A stretch of DNA of 64,000 bases from Aurantiochytrium sp. KH105 (Eukaryota; Sar; Bigyra; Thraustochytrida; Thraustochytriidae): the NCBI GenBank assembly GCA_003116975.1, contig BGKB01000169.1, positions 62,001-126,000 of the forward strand. The letters are read 5' to 3'. Each line of letters begins with the position of its first letter. Within the stretch, counting starts at the first letter, position 1. The translations under genes were made by a program, and so were the position numbers. The notes under the pieces are model-generated. The model was given only the letters and a program-made list of their open reading frames with translations. It did not search any database and was not told the origin of the DNA. Positions 1 through 10,000 of the stretch are shown here, piece by piece.

Positions 1-261
1 GCGATTCCTACGATCAAGGCGCTTCTGCCCTTTGGGAACATGGGTTGGGTTCCTACTCTCTCCTTCAATTCGTATCTCTTTGCCGAGCCGCGTCCTGACC
101 TCGAGTGGGTCTACTGCGAGTTCAACCTCGAGGCTGCGAGCGAGGGTCGTAGCATTCAGGGTGTCTCGATCTTTGACCCGGAGACCGGCGCTCTTTTGTG
201 CAGAGCCTCGCAAGGCGCTCTCAACGTAGCCGAGCAAAAGGATCAGTCCAGTAAGATATAG
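1..261 (+). CDS. Thioesterase-fold (hot-dog) protein, C-terminal fragment
   Basis: This is the 3' end of a gene that starts before the window, with 86 codons and a TAG stop. The visible part has the end of an acyl-CoA thioesterase/TesB-like hot-dog domain: a Pro-x-x-x-Trp-Val segment (DLEWVY), a Gly-containing strand, then FDPETGALLCRASQG, which matches the usual 'fD.dG.L.A...Q' ending of this superfamily. Such enzymes hydrolyse acyl-CoA thioesters. The substrate, location and N-terminal catalytic half cannot be seen. It is tail-to-tail with the next gene, with only about 34 bp between the stops, so the 3' UTRs probably overlap. The family call rests on a short C-terminal pattern and is moderate. 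Confidence 0.6.
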   Translation, partial: AIPTIKALLPFGNMGWVPTLSFNSYLFAEPRPDLEWVYCEFNLEAASEGRSIQGVSIFDPETGALLCRASQGALNVAEQKDQSSKI

Positions 262-295
262 TAATTGATAAAGTCTTTACATCAGTCCTTGTCTT

Positions 296-3200
296 TCACT
301 TTCTCTTGAATTTGGGATCCATTGCTTCAATCTCGCTCTGAATGCGTACACGCATGCGCTGCAAGACACGCGGCGGAATGTGTTGGTGTATCTCAATCAG
401 CTTCGAGTCCGGCAAGTTGTATGATGATGCCTGTAAGAGTACTCGTGAGGCTTGATAGGCGTGTATAACAGCCCGTGCATCCTCTGGAGCCGATGGCATC
501 AGATCCGACGGATCGATCTGTTCAAGAATTCCCATGAGCTTCCGCGTTCGTTTCGATTTGCGTACGGTCCGCTTTGTCTTTGCCCGGGCCGCTTCCGCCT
601 TTTTCCGTTGCTCTTTCTTTGCGGCCTCGTCCAAAAGCCGTGTTAGATTCTCCACTTTGGTCGCAACATTCTCCGATTCCTGGATGCCCTCCACACTCCA
701 GTCAACATCTTGCGCAATTTGCAAAAGGTCGAGGTAGCTATCTTCCGGTGTGAGCAGCGCACGAGGTACAGGAAGTCTTGTGCTGCTTACAGCCAGCGCG
801 ACGACCCATTCCTGAGCCGACGTTGGTTCATGACCGAGCTTCCCACCAGGAATACCGAGCAAGTCCAGCCATGCCTCATCGGGCTGCTGTACGTTTGCAG
901 CAAGAGACGATATGATTTTATGATGCTCGAGCCGAAAAGCATCACCGGCGCGATCGCCAGAAAAGACCACATGTGCGGCATGCTTCACCTCTCCTTGTGC
1001 ACAAATGTGAACCTCATCGTGAAGTACTTGTCCTGTCAAAGGGTCAAGCATGGAATGGCAAATGCGTGCTTCTGGTGTTCGGTCAGGCGGGTTGGGGCAA
1101 ATGCGCAAGCTTGGCACAAATCTTGCATCGAGGCGTTCTCCCAACGCTTCAAGATCGAAACCTGGCGAGGTTGATGGTCGATCATCCTCCAAATCGAGTG
1201 TGTCAATGGCATCCGACGGATCGGGACGCCGCGCAGAAGGAATGTAATGTTCGACTTGGGGCTCTGCGTCGACAAAGAGGTGAAAGCGAACCCCATCTGG
1301 ACCTTGGTACACGGGTAACTCTTGCAAAACCCCGTTTGTTTGCGGAAACATCCACAAGCGCGCGTTGGCGCGTTCCATAGGGTCCAGTACACGTGCTCGC
1401 GCATTTTTCTCGAACACAAAGCTTTTGCCCTTACCTTTGACAATCGAACTCTTGTTTACTTGCAAAGAACGAGATTGATCATCCAAAGAGTTTACCTCGT
1501 TCATTTGCACAGGCGCCGCGTTCGCATTGGTCTGCGCCAGTTGTCTCTCCTCAGCATCACAATCGTGATCCTCGATTTTTGCTTCGTTCTCGCAAAGAGG
1601 GACAGCCCTGCTATCGCTGGTGGTCTCTGGTTCCGCAGAAGCCGTCTTCGTTGAACCTGCAGAGCGCGTAAAGATGAGTGGGTCCAAGTGTACACGCATA
1701 GCACCCGCTTTGGTCACATCCACGCCCATCACCACGGGTGCAAAGGATTTGCGTCTTGTGTAGCGCGGAAGCTCGTGCGCATAGACGTTGGTTGCATTGT
1801 ACGGATGCTGCGAGATCACGCGAACAATGTCCTTGATGAGCTTGCCTGCTAGCTCATGACTGCCCAGCGACAAGAGAGCATCGAACCCTCCATCCATGCT
1901 CATGAGCTGTGCGTTGAGTGGGTCCACCGCCAGCTGGCGTAGCGTAAGCGCGGCCAGCGTTACATTTTGCTGATGCGCCTCTGTGGGCGTCGCCTCGCGC
2001 AGACACGTCATCAAAATAGGAATGCCATCCATCTTGGCAATCGTCTGCTTCGTACTGGGCTGGGAAGCAATCCGTACAAGATGCTCTAGGGCAATTTGCC
2101 GCATGTCTGATGCAGCCGAAGTTCGCAGCAGGGTGCACAACACAGCCGTAAAGCGTACCTCAAAAAACATTCTTGGTTTCCCGAAGAGAAGCTCGTCCAT
2201 CTTTTGATTCCAAATCTTGCGGATGGACGGACCATTGACTTTGGGCCCGAGGCCAAGAACCCCGGGGCCACGAGAGCCTTCGTCACCGTCGTCAGAGCCG
2301 CTGTCCTCATCGGTCTCTTCATCAAGCTCCAGCTCAGGCTCTGGATCCTCTTGCAACTCCTCGTCTTCGTCTTCGTCATCGAACTCGTCTTCGTCCTCTT
2401 GCGCGGCCTTTTCTGGATCGTCAAATAGCACATAGGATAACAAATCAACGGCGCGAGCTTTGGCTTGAGCGTGGAATGCGGATGAGAAGCCAATATAAAA
2501 CAAGTCCGCGATAAAGTCCGGGTTTCGCAAGACGCCATACACTTGACATCGCTGGTGCCGATGAGATCGTACAAGTGACCGTCTTCGCTCGCGATCTGCT
2601 TTGGCCTGCAGCTTCTCCAAAGCCTGGAAGCGAACGCGTGACGCAGGAATGTCTTCAAGCTCGAGTGATTCTTCGAAAAGCTCCTGCGCCGCTGCGCGCT
2701 CCTTGATGTGCTCCAGCACCTCCGCATCGAATTCAACGAGCTGTTTGGCATGATCCGCCTCTAGTTCCACTTTACTCAGCGCGTGCAGTTCGCTCAAGAG
2801 ACCCAAGATTACCTGAACACGGGAGCACACAGCTCCGCGGACCCGGACAAGCTCTTCGTCCTCTTGAGCGGGCGCCGGGGGCAGAGGACGCTTCCCGTTA
2901 CACGCAAGTGTATATGCGTGGTATGCATCCTTTTCCGTCTCGAAGAAACCAAATATGCGAGATCCTCGTCTCAGGTCCTGCGGCGTGGCCTTGGTCGTCT
3001 CGAGAAGGGAGCGCTTGTATGATATGGCTTTCCACATGTGAATCTCTGGCTCGTACGAGACCTCCATCAAAGGTCCACGCTGGGAGAAGTCGCAATGTTT
3101 CCGGATCGTTTTGCGCAAATACGCGCAATTGCCTCCGAGGTGCCCCGCGAGGCGGTCTGCATAATCAACGATGCCAGCTTGGAACTTGGCCGTGGCCGCC

Positions 3201-4987
3201 CCGCCGTCTTTCGGAGCTAATGCGCGCCATATGAGAACCACAGTCATCTCAAAGTTGCTCGAGCTAAAGTCCTTTGACGAAAGTCGCAGCAACCGGAAGA
3301 GTTCCTCGATTTGAGATACGGTGCCCCGACCGTCATAGAGGACTCGGATCAGACGAGGCTGTTCTGCACACAATGGCACGACACGCTCTGCTTCGGGGGC
3401 GCGCTCTGTGTGAGCATTAAAGGGTGCCATGCGCGCGGCCGCCTCACAAGCAAGAGCCCGGGAACACTTGATGCCACCCGTGCGACGCATCATGCTGAGA
3501 ACAATGGAGAGTCCTCCAGCAGACGCATAGGGCGCAGGCCGTTTGGCCATTGCTTGCAAAATACGCTCTTGTACTACCTGGGCCTTGGTAAGACGAAGGC
3601 GCGAAACAAGAACCTGTTCGGCACTGTCGTCAAATGCCGCAGCGGTGCTGCGTTGTGGCGCGACCTGCGTCACGAGAAGATCCACGCAAAGGTCTTCGTT
3701 CCACCCTATGAAATTCTTGAGCAACCTGATGAGACCAAGATCTCCCGTGCACTTTGCTAATGTCCGCAGCGCGCACTCCAGACCTACCGCGAAACGTGCT
3801 GGGACATCATGGCCGAATTCAAGAAAGACATGAGTGCTAAACAGTTTGAGACAGTCAAGGAGCTCTGGAACCAATACCTTCTCACCGGCCACCTCGGCCA
3901 TTTGCGCAATTGCACAAACATAACGAATTGCTGAGCGCAGGTCCTTTGCAGAAGCCAAGTGCTTGCACATAACCTTGCAGTCGAGCCTTGCCTCCACGGA
4001 CCGCAGGGCAATGTATGATTTGGGCCACCACGAGCAAAATAGCGCGCATGCAAGACTAGCATGTTTCTCAAGGCCCGACAATGCATACTGTACCATGGGC
4101 ACAGTAATCTCCTTTGGTCGAATCCAAGCAAACGTCTCAAGCACCATGGGCACTTCTCGTACGCATGAAGACGCTAGTGCGCCTGCGAGAGCCTCAACAC
4201 GAGCGTCACTCAGCCGCACCCCGCGACTTAGCATGGACCACCATGCCCCAACCGCTGTCCATTCGGTACGTACGGCATCCATAAGACGGTCCATGACTTC
4301 CTCTGGCATATTTTCTCGCCAGTGCATAAAACTTGAGCCAGCCGCAAACTGCCATGCTGCAAGCGCAAACGTTTCTGCCGACGGCATACGCACAATGCTT
4401 TGCAGTACTCGTTGTTGACTATACTTTGGATCAGGTATTTGCGTGTGTAGGTACTCGATTGTTCGAAAATGGGCTGCACGAAAATTGAGTCGCTTGTAGC
4501 AAACATACAATTCCTCGGGCTTCAACACTGTCCCGAAGCGAGCGGCCCATGCAAGCTGGATTTCATGCAAGAGCTCATCAATGCTTGATGGCACTGCGAA
4601 CTTTCCGATTTCCTGCACATTTTCAGCATTCGTCAGGTTGGCAGTCCCCTCCTGGGGTGAGAGAGAGATATACGAAGAGCTACGTCGAGACGCTCTTCTC
4701 CCCGTATCTCCGCTTTCGCTGCCACCACCGCCAGCAGGGTCGTCATCTTCGACTTCGTTGTCCCAGGTTGGCTTTCGTCGAGGCAGAATTTCGAGTGCAG
4801 CTGCACGCATCGATGCCAAGCGTTCCTGTTTCCTACGTTGTCTCCTTTTCCATGGTCGCAGTCGAGAATAGTTGGTTGCCTTGGGAGCTACGGGCGTTGG
4901 CGCCGTAACGAGGATCACTTGTCTGCCCCGTGTGGTCGTCGTCATGTCCACCGCCGACGGTCTCGGCTCGTCGCGTCGCACCTCCAT
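296..4987 (-). CDS. Large ARM/HEAT-like protein of unknown function
   Basis: An uninterrupted 1563-residue frame that I cannot assign to a named family. It has a basic Arg/Lys-rich N-terminus (residues 40-75) and a Ser/Gly-rich acidic stretch (78-115). A long helical part (130-830) includes several Trp-containing helices. An acidic Glu/Asp run spans about 858-905. An armadillo/HEAT-like helical stretch (940-1065) contains 'ALEHLVRIASQ' and 'LAALTLRQLAVDPLN' type helices. A Lys/Arg-rich segment (about 1460-1490) could be a nuclear or nucleolar signal. Residues 648-697 loosely resemble an AP2/ERF beta-sheet plus helix (see findings). A second ATG lies 14 codons in; the first is used here. The gene is divergent from the FSIP1-like gene, with 336 bp between starts. 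Confidence 0.7.
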   Translation of the reverse strand: MEVRRDEPRPSAVDMTTTTRGRQVILVTAPTPVAPKATNYSRLRPWKRRQRRKQERLASMRAAALEILPRRKPTWDNEVEDDDPAGGGGSESGDTGRRASRRSSSYISLSPQEGTANLTNAENVQEIGKFAVPSSIDELLHEIQLAWAARFGTVLKPEELYVCYKRLNFRAAHFRTIEYLHTQIPDPKYSQQRVLQSIVRMPSAETFALAAWQFAAGSSFMHWRENMPEEVMDRLMDAVRTEWTAVGAWWSMLSRGVRLSDARVEALAGALASSCVREVPMVLETFAWIRPKEITVPMVQYALSGLEKHASLACALFCSWWPKSYIALRSVEARLDCKVMCKHLASAKDLRSAIRYVCAIAQMAEVAGEKVLVPELLDCLKLFSTHVFLEFGHDVPARFAVGLECALRTLAKCTGDLGLIRLLKNFIGWNEDLCVDLLVTQVAPQRSTAAAFDDSAEQVLVSRLRLTKAQVVQERILQAMAKRPAPYASAGGLSIVLSMMRRTGGIKCSRALACEAAARMAPFNAHTERAPEAERVVPLCAEQPRLIRVLYDGRGTVSQIEELFRLLRLSSKDFSSSNFEMTVVLIWRALAPKDGGAATAKFQAGIVDYADRLAGHLGGNCAYLRKTIRKHCDFSQRGPLMEVSYEPEIHMWKAISYKRSLLETTKATPQDLRRGSRIFGFFETEKDAYHAYTLACNGKRPLPPAPAQEDEELVRVRGAVCSRVQVILGLLSELHALSKVELEADHAKQLVEFDAEVLEHIKERAAAQELFEESLELEDIPASRVRFQALEKLQAKADRERRRSLVRSHRHQRCQVYGVLRNPDFIADLFYIGFSSAFHAQAKARAVDLLSYVLFDDPEKAAQEDEDEFDDEDEDEELQEDPEPELELDEETDEDSGSDDGDEGSRGPGVLGLGPKVNGPSIRKIWNQKMDELLFGKPRMFFEVRFTAVLCTLLRTSAASDMRQIALEHLVRIASQPSTKQTIAKMDGIPILMTCLREATPTEAHQQNVTLAALTLRQLAVDPLNAQLMSMDGGFDALLSLGSHELAGKLIKDIVRVISQHPYNATNVYAHELPRYTRRKSFAPVVMGVDVTKAGAMRVHLDPLIFTRSAGSTKTASAEPETTSDSRAVPLCENEAKIEDHDCDAEERQLAQTNANAAPVQMNEVNSLDDQSRSLQVNKSSIVKGKGKSFVFEKNARARVLDPMERANARLWMFPQTNGVLQELPVYQGPDGVRFHLFVDAEPQVEHYIPSARRPDPSDAIDTLDLEDDRPSTSPGFDLEALGERLDARFVPSLRICPNPPDRTPEARICHSMLDPLTGQVLHDEVHICAQGEVKHAAHVVFSGDRAGDAFRLEHHKIISSLAANVQQPDEAWLDLLGIPGGKLGHEPTSAQEWVVALAVSSTRLPVPRALLTPEDSYLDLLQIAQDVDWSVEGIQESENVATKVENLTRLLDEAAKKEQRKKAEAARAKTKRTVRKSKRTRKLMGILEQIDPSDLMPSAPEDARAVIHAYQASRVLLQASSYNLPDSKLIEIHQHIPPRVLQRMRVRIQSEIEAMDPKFKRK

Positions 4988-5323
4988 GTTGCGTACGCGG
5001 CAATACCTCGATCCAGGCTTTGCCGCGCTGCCTCCTCCGCAAGGCCGCGCGCCTGCGCCCGCAAGCGCTCCCCGTCAGTCTGTCTACAGCTAGCCTGGCC
5101 ACTTACTGCCAGTACACACCGTCTTGCTTGCTCAGTGCCTGAGAGCGCCAAGCCGTGAACGGTTCCACCGGACACATTTGCAGGCAGGCAGGCAGGCAGG
5201 CGGGCAGACAGCGAGACAGGCTCCGCGGGGCATCGCGCGTGCGGGGGCACGCTTCGACGCGGCGAAAGAAGGCGAGCGCGAGAGAAAGAGATTGTCTTCT
5301 TTGCGCGAGCGCGAGTCTGGAGG
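4988..5323. promoter_or_regulatory. Shared divergent upstream region with a GGCA microsatellite
   Basis: 336 bp separate two divergent starts, so both promoters probably lie here. It contains a (GGCA) tract at about 5181-5206. I see no clear TATA box. The assignment rests on gene geometry only. Confidence 0.4.
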
Positions 5324-5818
5324 ATGGCTGCGCCTGCCGTGCGCCGCGAGGTGAACCGCAAAGGCGCAAGGCGTGTCCCCGGGACGCCCTCACCTCGCGC
5401 TCGCGCAGCAGCAGCTGCCATACCTGCGCGAGGCCAGATGGAGGTCCTCAGCCCCGAGCCGTCGACCCCGAAGCTGCAAGCGGGCACGAGGAGGCCAAGG
5501 AGCAGCGGTCTACGCGAGCAAAAGAGGACGGCAGAGGACATGCGCGCAGAACTTGAGTCATACATGGATCATGTGCGTACGGTCGCGACCTTGGGCGATG
5601 ACTTTGAGGAAAAGGTCTCTTTCGCGCTGAAGTCTGACCAGGCTGCGCAAGCTCTCGTCGAACAAGACAAAATGGATGAAAAGCTCGCAGCAGGAAAGAA
5701 GAAGATCGCCAAGCTCGACGAGAAACTTCTCGCGCTCGAAAAGAGAGCAGCCGAAGTTGCAGCATCCTCGAGTATCTCACACTCTCAGCCTTCTTCTCCT
5801 TTTCATCATCAGCATCAT

Positions 5819-5850
<32 letters not shown>

Positions 5851-6817
5851 GCAGCTGCAGCTACCCTCGAGCGAACAACCAGAGAGCCAACAGCTTGTGC
5901 TGCCACCTTTGCCAGGTGCGCAATCAGCGACTGCGGGCAAAAAGAAGCGACGAAGAAGGAGACGGAGCCGACGACAAAGAGAGGCCGAGGGTATGTCTGA
6001 CGATGAAGATGACGAGGAAGACGATGTCAGTCGAAGCAAGGTTGTCCCAGGAGCTTTTGAACTGCATTTCGAATCCTCTCTCGCAGTGCAAGATATTCCT
6101 GCAAGCAACAGGAACAACAATGATTATGCAGAAAGTGACGATTACGTGACTCGCAATATTCAGCTCGCTCGAACTTCGAGCCGGCTCATGACCCCTCAGG
6201 ACGAGGCTCGTGTGGAAGAACTTCTTCTTCTCGCAGACTACGATGACGACCATGACCACAAGGAAGAAAAAGTTGATCTTTTTGAAGAAGGCAAGAGCGC
6301 ATCTACTCGAGACTTCGCGCAAGATCTCGAAGAGCAAGATGATGGCGAAAAGGCACATTTAGGGACACTCGCGCGATATGGCGAGCTACCCGATGCCAAA
6401 ATGCAGAGTGAGAGCATCAGAAGCCGCCTCCGCCTGCTGGTTGGACCAACAGAATGGGAGACCAAGTCCTTTTTTCTCACAGAAGATGACGAACCCCCCG
6501 CCGATCAAGCAGACGATTGTAGGGCGTCTGTGAGGTCAGATTCAGCACTAAGCCGCGTGGCAGACTCGCAAAAGGAAGCAAAACAGCGCCTTAAAGAAAT
6601 CGACGAAGCCTTGCAATACGCCGCGCAGACGGATGCAGATATGGCGCTGCAGGTGCAATGCGATCTCCATGTGCTTTTGTCTGATGCAGAACGCTCTGTC
6701 CAGGAGCACGGACTCGCATCCAAGGACGCGATCACGAAACTTTTGTGTACTCTCGGGGTACGCAGTCCCACATTTGCCCTCTCGAATTCTCCCGCACCTG
6801 TCGATACTGACTCCTGA
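5324..6817 (+). CDS. FSIP1-like coiled-coil protein
   Basis: A 497-residue frame. A short coiled coil at 112-146 (MDEKLAAGKKKIAKLDEKL) is followed by His and Gln runs (161-177) from CAT/CAG repeats. Then come a basic patch (206-218), an acidic stretch (225-236) and the segment YVTRNIQLARTSS (274-286) followed by a Glu/Leu helix. A 'QRLKEIDEALQ' helix (421-431) lies near the end. The order 'xIxRNIELA...LVELL' then 'RLREIDEKL' is what I recall for fibrous sheath-interacting protein 1, a flagellum-associated protein, so I call it FSIP1-like. That fits an organism with flagellate zoospores. The start is uncertain: in-frame ATGs also occur at 5438 and 5540, and the first 38 residues are low complexity. 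It could instead be an unrelated coiled-coil protein. Confidence 0.6.
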
Positions 6818-7010
6818 TCTATTTGTGTATTCTTCGTTACTATTTCGGCAAGAGACAAGTGAGCGCTCACTTTTTTCTGTCCAGCTCCTTTTAAAGATTT
6901 TATCACGTCCCGAAGGAAGATTGAGGGCATCAAAGAAGCCAAGAGGAGAAAAAAGAAGAGGCACTCTTTCGCACCTTCCGCAGACTTGATCTCATTGTTA
7001 CAAACGAAGA

Positions 7011-10000
7011 TCAGGTGCTTTGCAGAATCTGCTTGATGATGCTCGGAAGTTGCTGTGGCTTTGTGCACTGATGGGCAGTGCCCTGCGGCAGATTGTCTTG
7101 CAAAAACTTGGCTGCATGCGGTTCCGCAATAAAGATGGCGTGCGCTTCGACGTCATCTTCGCCGTCACCAGAGAGCGCGCTTTGCAGTTGTGATGGGTGG
7201 ATGTTGTAACGGCCGAGATTTGCGTCGGAAATGAGAATCAAAAAGTTTTCATCAGCCGGTTCGCGGCGATCGAGCGACTCAAGAAGCTCGTGCGCGCGAA
7301 CGGTGGCGGCCAGAGTATTGTCTCCCGCAACAGCGCCCTTGGCAAGGGCCTGAATCTTGTTGGGAAGCTGTTTGCGCTGCGATAGCGTCGGCCATTTTCC
7401 CATCTCGACAACGGGAATTTCGGCGGCTGTGCCCGAATGTGCATGGATAGCATACTGATACTTTTCGCGAAAGGGGTCCACAGCTTCAGTAAACATGACG
7501 ACTGCCTGAATAAGATGACTTAATCGGTCATCGTCGGCGCGGGCCATACTCGCAGAAGTGTCAATGACCAAAACGATTCGCTTAGGCTTGCGCTGCTGCG
7601 GCCCGGCAGGCAGATCTGGCTCTCCGCGCTGCCGATAGACGAGATGATCGCCAGTGACGGCGTCGACGAGTTTCTCCTCGTGAAGTTCTCCTTGCGCTTT
7701 ATTGGGAATCCAGGCCCTTTCCTTTTCCTTTGCCTTGGCAGACTCAAGAACGAGTCGAAGCTCCTTAATGTGCTTCTCCACCTTTGCAAAGGCCTCCTTG
7801 TAAAGGTCTACGCCCTCGGGGTTGGCCACCATGTCCTGAAGCGCCTGTCTCCGCGTCTGCTCCGCCACGAGGTCGTCAACCATTTCGTCAACATTGATCT
7901 CGGAGCTCTCGGCCAAGGCTGAATCAGCGGCGAAGGAGGCGTACCCACCCTTACCATCGGAACGGTCAATTTTGCGTCCTTGACCCGTTCCTCCGCCTCC
8001 GCCCCCGCTACCGCTATCACTGCCGCCACCTCCTCCGCTGCCGCCTCCACTTCCAGGACCACTTGCATCATGCCCGTCGAGAGGTTCATTCGTGCCGGTG
8101 CTTCCTTGCAACAAGGCACCAAGCTCACGGTCGATATCGTCTTGCACGTCTGCTCCAAGTGCGCTGGGTGGCACCGCTTCATCTTGCTGTGCGCCGTGGT
8201 GCAATCGCTTCCAGTGCTCGAGCGCTTTCTCCGTCTCGGCACGGTCTAGCTCCAGAACAACGACAGACTTGTCAGACAGCAAGACTGCGGCCGTGCGGGA
8301 CTGCTCGTCCAAAACATGCGCCTTGACCACCTTTTCGTCGAAAGAAAAAGTGCGGAGCGTGCGCTCCGAATGGTCAATTACACGCAATTGACGAGGGTTC
8401 TCGGCCGCAACTTCAAAGGCGATACGCTGAGAAAGCTCCGGTTCTGGGTCCAATTGACGAGCCTGTGCTCCCAGCTCAACGCGCAGACGCTGACCGCTAT
8501 CATTTTCGAGGTCGCCATCGTCACGCACACGAAAAAGAGGTTTGGTGTCCCGACGAGGCACGCGCACTTGCCTCGAGGGTGCTTGGCCTGTGAACGACTC
8601 GGGAAGCTCCATGCGCACAGCCCGACCATCTTCCTGGACGGTCCATACGATGCCCTGCTGTGGTGCTGCCAGAAGAACGCCTGCAAGATTTGGCGTCGGC
8701 ACAAGCTCCACCTGCACGCCAGTTCCGGCCAAACGATCCGTGTCAATGAGGGTTGTCTCGCTCACGCCTTCGTTGATGCGCGTCATGGAGAGAAGTCCAG
8801 GCCTCCGCAAAAGAACGTTGACCTGGGTGCCTCTACACGACCCCGTGACGCCGGTTGGTGACGCCTCCTGACCGCGTTTCGCCCCGGCCGTTGCTTTGAA
8901 GCGAACAATCTCTTCAGAAAAGGTGGCGACGCGTCCGGCTTGCCGCGAGGTCGATTGGTCCTGGGCCACGACATCGGGGTCCACAAGATAACTCACATCA
9001 CGCTTGGAAAGATGGATGAGTTCACCTTTGGCGGCCTCGGTGTTGGTGATGGCTGGATCAGCGGGCGGACCCGCCGGAGGCATTCCGTCATACTTTTCAA
9101 CTTGGGCAAGTGAGACCACGACGGGCGCGTCAACGCCGCTCACGGAAATCCCATTCTTGGAGAACGCTTCGGAAATAAGTTCCATGGCGTCGGGGTCAAG
9201 GCGGTCAAAGTCGAATACATTGTCCAGTGCGCGCGCGAGGCCCTCCTTTGGAAACGCTTCGACGTGCCGCGCTACAGCAGCGGCCTCACGGGTCGAGTAG
9301 GGATACTTGAGTTGGCCATCCTCGCAGTACGACCGAAGCTCGTCAAAGCTTTGCGCGAGCGCACGAGCCTGTGTGTCCGGCAAAGACGGGGCGAGCGCTT
9401 GCAAGAGCACAATTTGGTCGCTGAGCGTTCCGTTGCCAACAATGTGCGGCGCAAAGCAGTCGCCAAGCTCGGCATAAAAGTCGTTGCCGAGAAAGGGAAA
9501 TCCTGGTCGGTTGGCGAGACATATAACGCGAAAATCATCGTGCAAATCGATATCTCCGCCCTTGGCAATGAGACGGCCATCTGCGAGACGCATCTCGCCG
9601 TCCGTAAGAAGACCCTTGAGCACGCTGACAACTTCGACGGCAGCCTTGTCTGCCTCATCGAGCACGAGAACGTGACCAGCGCGGGCGGCTCGTACCAAGG
9701 GCGAGTCAATGTAAACGACCCGGCCTTGCTCGAGCGAAGCAGTGACGGTGAGCGCCTGCACGGAAGAATCACGGCTCAATTGCAGGTACTCACGCGGACG
9801 CTGCATGCGTTCGAGCATGCGATCCGTGAGTTTGTTTTTGCCCGTACCCTGATTTCCAATTAGAAGTACATGGTGCCCGCATACAAGATCGTCTCTGACG
9901 CGGCGCATAGTCACCATTTGATGGGGCATGTCGACAAAGCCATCGACACTGGGGATCAGGCTCGACGCCTCTGCAGACGGCCCCGCGCTATCCAGGGCCC

